Origin: Streptomyces silvae
Lineage (GTDB): Bacteria; Actinomycetota; Actinomycetes; Streptomycetales; Streptomycetaceae
DNA: 64,000 nucleotides
Assembly (NCBI RefSeq): GCF_016745505.1
Contig: NZ_JAERUC010000147.1
Location: 26,741-90,740 of the forward strand
Direction of reading: 5' to 3'
Notes under the pieces: generated by a model
What the model was told of the DNA's origin: nothing
Databases searched by the model: none
Seen by the model: the letters and a program-made list of their open reading frames with translations, nothing else
In this document: one piece after another, positions 59,779 through 64,000 of the stretch
How positions within the stretch are numbered: the stretch's first letter is position 1
How the letters are laid out: each line of letters begins with the position of its first letter
Program-made: the position numbers and the translations under genes

Positions 59779-60252
59779 ATGGATCTGCGACTGGCCGCGT
59801 ACGCCGTGTGCATCGAGGACGGGCGGGTGCTGCTCGCCCGTCATGTACCGCCGGAGGGCGAGCCCAACTGGACTCTTCCGGGCGGCAGGGTCGAGCACGG
59901 GGAGGATCCGTTCGACGCGGTGCTCCGGGAGGTCGCCGAGGAGACCGGCCTGGAGGCGGTCGTCGAATGCCTGCTGGGCGTGGACTCACGGGTGGTCCCG
60001 GCGGCCGAACGACGTCTTCCCGGCCGGCCCGCACTCCATAACGTCGGGGTCTTCTACCGCGTCCGCGTCACGGGCGGCCGGCTCCGGCCCGAGCCGAACG
60101 GGGAGACCACCGAGTCGGTCTTCACCCCGATCCCCGAGGTCGCCCGCGCCGGCCGGTCCTCGCTCGTCGACATCGGCCTCGCCCTGGCACGGACCGCCCC
60201 GCCGACGGGCCACGTCGCTCCCGTGCCGGTCGGCGGCCTGATCCAGCACTGA
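59779..60252 (+). CDS. Nudix hydrolase
   Basis: A 157-residue protein. The Nudix box is GGRVEHGEDPFDAVLREVAEETGLEA (about 35-60), matching G-x5-E-x7-REUxEExGU. N-terminal RLAAYAVCIEDGRVLLARH gives the strand before it. Cleaves a nucleoside-diphosphate-linked compound; substrate unknown. Divergent from the FrnE-like gene and convergent with the histidine kinase. Confidence 0.9.
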   Translation: MDLRLAAYAVCIEDGRVLLARHVPPEGEPNWTLPGGRVEHGEDPFDAVLREVAEETGLEAVVECLLGVDSRVVPAAERRLPGRPALHNVGVFYRVRVTGGRLRPEPNGETTESVFTPIPEVARAGRSSLVDIGLALARTAPPTGHVAPVPVGGLIQH

Positions 60253-60334
60253 GGCCCCGCCGGGTGGGCGCTCTTCGTGCGGTACGCCGCGTGGGCCTGA
60301 GGCCACGTGGGTCCGCCCTCCGGCCGCCCCGTGC

Positions 60335-61843
60335 TCAGGGGTGTCCGGCCGGGAGGAGCAGCCGGAAGGTGCAGCCTTCGCCGGGGGCGGTGTCGAGTTC
60401 CAGCCGTCCGCCGTGGGCCTCGGCGATCGTCGAGGCGATGGCGAGACCGAGGCCGGAGCCGCCGGTCCGGGGGGTGCCGGAGGCGGACGGCGCCCGGTAG
60501 AAGCGGTCGAAGACCTGACGCGCCTCCTCCGGCGTCAGACCGGGACCGTCGTCGACGACCTCGATGGCGTGGGCCGGGGTGCCGGCGGGCAGGGGCGGAT
60601 TGGTGCTCGTACGACCGGGACGGTCGGCGCCTCCGGTACGGGGGCCGGCGCGCAGGCTCCCGACGCGCACCTGGAGCCGGGTGCCGGGCGGGGTGTGGGT
60701 GCAGGCGTTGTCCAGGAGGTTGGCGAGCACCTGGGCGAGCTGATGGGGGGCGCCGGAGCCCTCCACCACGTCGAGCTCTCCCGGGCCGAGGGGGGCAAGG
60801 GTGATGCGCCGGTCGGGGTGCCGTACGGCCGAGGCGGCGATGCCGTCGGCGGCCAGCGACAACAGGTCGACGGGTCCGTGCTCGGTGGTGGGGGCGTCGC
60901 CGAGCTTGGCCAGCAGGAAGAGGCTGTCGACCAGCCGGCTCATCCGGTCCGCGTTCTGCGCGATGAGCTCGTGGGCCTCGCGCCGGCGGGCCGGGGCCAT
61001 GTCCGGGTCGTCCAGCAGGAGTTCGGCGAAGCCCTGGAGGGAGGTCAGGGGCGTGCGCAGCTCGTGTCCGGCGTCCGCCATGAAGCGGCGCAGTCGGCGC
61101 TCGGTCCTGTCCTTGCGGTGCAGGGCCGCGCGGAGCTGGTCGAGCATGCTGTTGAAGGCGATGCCGAGACGGCCGACCTCGGTGTCGGGGCTGGTGTCGC
61201 TGACGTTCTGTTCCAGCTCGCCGCCGGTGATGCTCCGGGCGGTGTGCTCGACGCGGGTCAGCGGCCGCAGGCCGAGGCGCACGGCGGCGCTGCCCAGCAG
61301 CATCACCCCGGTCGCGGCGACCGCGCCGATGGCCAGGCTGAACCAGAGCAGCCGGGACGTCGCGTCCTGCACGCTGTCCAGGGGCAGGGCGACGACGGCG
61401 CGCATGCCCTCGGGTCCGGAGTCGGCGACCACGCGCCAGCTGCCGTCGCCGTCCCGGGCGGGCACCGTGGCGGGGTGTCCGTCGACGGGGTCGCGGGCGG
61501 TGATGGTCCCGGCCAGGCGGGGTTCGCCGTGGCCGCTGCCCAGCGAGTGGGGCAGCAGACGGCCCTCGGCATCGTAGAAGTAGACCCGGAAGTCGGAGGG
61601 CAGGGTCTCGTGCGGGGGCGGCCGGTGGGCGGGCGCGGTGCCGTCGGCGATGTCCCGGTAGACGGGCGAGGGCGGACGGAAGTCGGTGAGCCGGTCGTCG
61701 ACCTGCCCGATGAGCCAGGAGCGCATGAGGGTCAGCCCGGTGGCCTGGCTCACCAGGACCGCCGCGGTGGCGAGGACCGTGGCGATCAGCACCAGCCGGG
61801 TGCGCAGGGAGCGGGGGCGCAGGCGCCTCGGTATCCCTCTCAC
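60335..61843 (-). CDS. Two-component sensor histidine kinase
   Basis: A 502-residue membrane kinase. Helices at about 15-38 and 165-187 enclose an extracytoplasmic sensor of about 125 residues (RLTDFRPPSPVYRDIADG ... WRVVADSGPEGM). A HAMP domain (RPLTRVEHTARSITGGEL) is followed by the H-box FMADAGHELRTPLTSLQG (His260), N-box LANLLDNACTH, G1 VVDDGPGL and G2 GGSGLGLAIA. GTG start overlaps the response regulator stop (GTGA). The signal is unknown; the CotH gene upstream suggests cell-envelope or phosphate-polymer links. Confidence 0.92.
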   Translation of the reverse strand: MRGIPRRLRPRSLRTRLVLIATVLATAAVLVSQATGLTLMRSWLIGQVDDRLTDFRPPSPVYRDIADGTAPAHRPPPHETLPSDFRVYFYDAEGRLLPHSLGSGHGEPRLAGTITARDPVDGHPATVPARDGDGSWRVVADSGPEGMRAVVALPLDSVQDATSRLLWFSLAIGAVAATGVMLLGSAAVRLGLRPLTRVEHTARSITGGELEQNVSDTSPDTEVGRLGIAFNSMLDQLRAALHRKDRTERRLRRFMADAGHELRTPLTSLQGFAELLLDDPDMAPARRREAHELIAQNADRMSRLVDSLFLLAKLGDAPTTEHGPVDLLSLAADGIAASAVRHPDRRITLAPLGPGELDVVEGSGAPHQLAQVLANLLDNACTHTPPGTRLQVRVGSLRAGPRTGGADRPGRTSTNPPLPAGTPAHAIEVVDDGPGLTPEEARQVFDRFYRAPSASGTPRTGGSGLGLAIASTIAEAHGGRLELDTAPGEGCTFRLLLPAGHP

Positions 61844-62565
61844 CGGGTGTGGTCCCGTGGCAGGCGCAGACAGTAGCCGACGCCCCGCACGGTGTGGATG
61901 AGCAGCGGCTCGGCGCGGTCGATCTTGCGGCGCAGGTTCTTGATGTACGTGTCGACGATGCGGGTGTCGCCGGCGAAGTCGTAGTGCCAGACCCTCTGCA
62001 GGATCTGCTGCTTCTCCAGCACCTTCTCGGGCTGTGCCATGAGGCAGGCCAGCAGCCGGAACTCCGTCGGGGACAGCGGGACCCGCTGTCCGCCGCGGTG
62101 CACCTCGTGCGCCTCCTCGTCGAGGGTGAGGTCGGCGTAGCGCAGGAGCGGGCGCTCGCCGGGCGGCGGCGCCGGTGCGTGCAGTCCGGCGCTGCGGCGG
62201 AGGATGGCGCGGATCCGCAGCAGGATCTCCTGGACGTGGAAGGGCTTGGTGACGTAGTCGTCGCCGCCCGAGCTGAGGCCGATGATGCGGTCCTCGACCT
62301 CGGTGCGTGCGGTGAGGAAGAGGACCGGGGTGTAGATGCCCCGGGCGCGCAGCTCACGCGTCACCGTGAAGCCGTCGGTGTCGGGCAGCATCACGTCCAG
62401 CACGATCAGGTCCGGGCCGCTGCGCTCCGTACCGGCCAGGGCGTCCTGCCCGGTCCCCGCCGACACGACGGCGTAGCCGGCGGCGTGCAGGGCGGAGGTG
62501 AGCAGGGTGCGGATGCTCGGGTCGTCCTCGACGACCAGAACGGTGTGCCGGGCTGATGCGGCCAT
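61840..62565 (-). CDS. OmpR-family response regulator
   Basis: A 241-residue regulator. The receiver domain shows the acid pocket EDD (13-15), phospho-acceptor Asp57 (IVLDVMLP), Thr near 87 and Lys107 (YVTKPF). The C-terminal winged helix has PLSPTEFRLLACLMAQPEKVLEKQQILQRVW and the closing VDTYIKNLRRKIDRAEPLLIHTVRGVGYCLR. ATG at 62565; an in-frame GTG directly before it fits the GAGGTG site slightly better. Upstream CotH gene ends 143 bp away on the same strand. Confidence 0.92.
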   Translation of the reverse strand: MAASARHTVLVVEDDPSIRTLLTSALHAAGYAVVSAGTGQDALAGTERSGPDLIVLDVMLPDTDGFTVTRELRARGIYTPVLFLTARTEVEDRIIGLSSGGDDYVTKPFHVQEILLRIRAILRRSAGLHAPAPPPGERPLLRYADLTLDEEAHEVHRGGQRVPLSPTEFRLLACLMAQPEKVLEKQQILQRVWHYDFAGDTRIVDTYIKNLRRKIDRAEPLLIHTVRGVGYCLRLPRDHTR

Positions 62566-62708
62566 CACGGCGGAGTTCACCTCGGGTGGGGCGGGTGGTG
62601 CGGGCGCGGTGTCCACCGTACGGGGGCACACGGGGGCGGCCTGCGGATACGCGGGCGTACCGGCGCCCCGGACCGGATCGGGGGAATCCAGGTCCGGGGC
62701 ACCGGCGG

Positions 62709-64000
62709 TCAGCCGGTCACCTCCTTGTTCTTCGCCAGTGCCTCGGTGCGCGAGGTGACGGTCGTACGCAGCGTGGCCACGGCCTTCTTCAGGTCGGCCG
62801 CGTCGACACCGGCCTTCTCGGCCTGGCCGGAGATGCTGTCCAGCGCCTTGGCCGCCGCACCCGAGCCGAAGTACGTCTCGTACAGCTCGCTGTACGCCTT
62901 CTTGTAGACGCTGTCGAAGGCGTCCAGCTCCAGGAAGCGCTCCTTGAGGGCGTGACCTCCCATGGAACCGCCCGCGCCACCGGGGCCGCCGCCCTCTCCG
63001 CCGCCGGGCATGCCGCCGCCTTCCGGCAGCTCCATGCCTTCCGGCAGCTCCATGCCTTCGGGGGGCTCCATGCCTTCCGGCAGTTCGGGTATGCCCTGCG
63101 CCGGCCCGCCCTCCTGGCCGCCCGCTCCCTGGCCGGCGGTGCCCTGCCCGTCGGCGCCCTGGCCGGCCGTGTCGCCGGCCGCGCCTCCGGGGCGGCCGCC
63201 GCCCATGCTCATCTCGTCGTCGGGCCCCGCCTCGGCGTCCCCGCTGAAGGTGAGGTTGTAGTCCCATCCGAGGACGGAGAACTTCTTGGTGTCCAGGTCG
63301 TACCAGAGCAGGTAGTTCTTGCCGGGCCCCGCCATGTCGTCGAAGTTCATCAGCAGGTTCTGGGTGGCGACGTACTTGGCGAACGACTCCACGTCGACGT
63401 GCTTGTCGAGGTCCGCGGCGAACTCCTCGTCCGACGCCTCGTCCACCCACTTGATGAACTTCATGACGGGTGAGAGGTCCTGGCTTCCGACCTTGTTGAG
63501 CTGGCGGAAGGACGTGTCGTAGTCGGAGGGGTCGTCGCCCTTGTAGGCGAAGGTGCCGCCCGCCCGCGCCTTGTAGAGCACCCCGTTGCCGTCGACGGCC
63601 TCGGCGTACTCGGTGTCGGGGTTCTCGACCATGAGCCGGGTGACCTCTGGACCGTTGTTCACGGACACGGTGGTGAAGCCGTACCGCTCGGCCGTCTGTC
63701 CGCTCCCGTCCGTCAGCGACAGGGCCAGGGCCTCGTTCAGTGGCACCTGCTCGTCGGCTCCCGGGCGCAGCGAGATCTCCCGCTCGCCCTGGTAAGCGCG
63801 GCCCTCGACGTATGCGTCGATCTCGATGAGCAGGGGGAGTTCCTCCGGCTTGTCGGCGGAGAGGTCGTACTGGGTCATCCCGCCACCCATACCGCCCCTG
63901 CCGGCACCCGCGTCGGCACCGCCGGCCGCGGCACCGCCTGTGTCGTTGCCCCCGGTGGCGCCCGTGCCCCCGGCCGCGTTCCCACCGGCGGCATTACCTG
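62709..64000 (-). CDS. CotH-family protein (5' part beyond the window)
   Basis: At least 430 residues visible, no start in view: the frame runs open to the right edge through a Gly/Ala-rich stretch (NAAGGNAAGGTGATGGNDTG). CotH kinase-fold text: LSADKPEELPLLIEIDAYVEGRAYQG, NGVLYKARAGGTFAYKGDDPSDYDTSFRQLNK, FVKWVDE..., QNLLMNFDDMAGPGKNYLLWYDLDTKKFSVLGWDYNLTF. An insert of repeats (PEGMEPPEGMELPEGMELPEG and GGGMPGGG runs) interrupts it near 62990-63120. Such proteins phosphorylate other proteins in spores or cell walls. The end (LAKNKEVTG) is normal. Likely exported; partner genes lie beyond the edge. Confidence 0.87.
   Translation of the reverse strand, partial: GNAAGGNAAGGTGATGGNDTGGAAAGGADAGAGRGGMGGGMTQYDLSADKPEELPLLIEIDAYVEGRAYQGEREISLRPGADEQVPLNEALALSLTDGSGQTAERYGFTTVSVNNGPEVTRLMVENPDTEYAEAVDGNGVLYKARAGGTFAYKGDDPSDYDTSFRQLNKVGSQDLSPVMKFIKWVDEASDEEFAADLDKHVDVESFAKYVATQNLLMNFDDMAGPGKNYLLWYDLDTKKFSVLGWDYNLTFSGDAEAGPDDEMSMGGGRPGGAAGDTAGQGADGQGTAGQGAGGQEGGPAQGIPELPEGMEPPEGMELPEGMELPEGGGMPGGGEGGGPGGAGGSMGGHALKERFLELDAFDSVYKKAYSELYETYFGSGAAAKALDSISGQAEKAGVDAADLKKAVATLRTTVTSRTEALAKNKEVTG

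Overview
The window is high-GC actinobacterial DNA and reads as a Streptomyces chromosome (inference from gene content). It has many GTG starts, long stop-to-stop overlaps, DUF3099 and AmaP/Asp23 genes, an SCO1860-type LAETG wall protein, and a pit - cobalamin - ectoine gene order that I recall from the core of Streptomyces genomes. I saw no in-frame TTA codon, rRNA, tRNA, insertion sequence, prophage gene or CRISPR array. It looks like core chromosome with some carbohydrate-use genes, not an island. Both edges cut genes: a GlsB-type membrane protein on the left and a CotH-family protein on the right.

Layout. 1-9.9 kb: stress membrane proteins, moaA, an acetate-type symporter with its DUF485 partner, a secreted subtilase, a zinc alcohol dehydrogenase, YhhN and sterol-desaturase-like membrane proteins, and a VIT-family transporter. 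10-14.9 kb: a DEDDh exonuclease with a BRCT-like end, a cysteine-rich mini-protein, SURF1, a GH15 glucoamylase/trehalase-like enzyme and an atypical SDR. 14.9-18 kb: a five-gene Asp23/AmaP operon with a divergent partner. 18-25.3 kb: enoyl-CoA hydratase, a small HTH protein, ABC-F, a VOC protein, an unknown HEAT-like protein, a hydrolase and a class II aldolase. 25.5-36.4 kb: a phosphate transporter behind a PHO box, then a B12 riboswitch and five overlapping cobalamin genes, a ZIP transporter and a CobE-CobC fusion. 36.5-40.2 kb: a sortase substrate, an amidohydrolase and a class V aminotransferase. 40.5-43.8 kb: ectABCD. 43.9-47.3 kb: a quinone-reductase-like enzyme divergent from a TetR, a VOC fusion protein and a MarR protein. 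47.3-55.4 kb: a complete galactan-use locus (GH53, GH42, ABC importer, LacI regulator) with two operator-like sites. 55.4-60.3 kb: GNAT, old yellow enzyme divergent from MarR, a PLP enzyme, FrnE-like DsbA and a Nudix hydrolase. 60.3-64 kb: a two-component system beside CotH.

How the genes work together. The cobalamin block makes the corrin ring amide, adenosyl and side-chain parts and is switched by B12. The galactan locus exports GH53 to cut galactan, imports oligomers through the binding protein and two permeases, and cleaves them inside the cell with GH42. ectABCD makes ectoine and hydroxyectoine. Three divergent enzyme-regulator or operon pairs (TetR, LacI and MarR) carry visible operator-like repeats.

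The least expected signal is at gene 3' ends. In moaA and in the quinone-reductase-like gene, the last few codons plus stop are tandemly repeated with a period of 20 or 17 bp, both 2 modulo 3. The same C-terminal peptide and stop therefore lie in all three reading frames. For MoaA that peptide carries the functionally important Gly-Gly tail.
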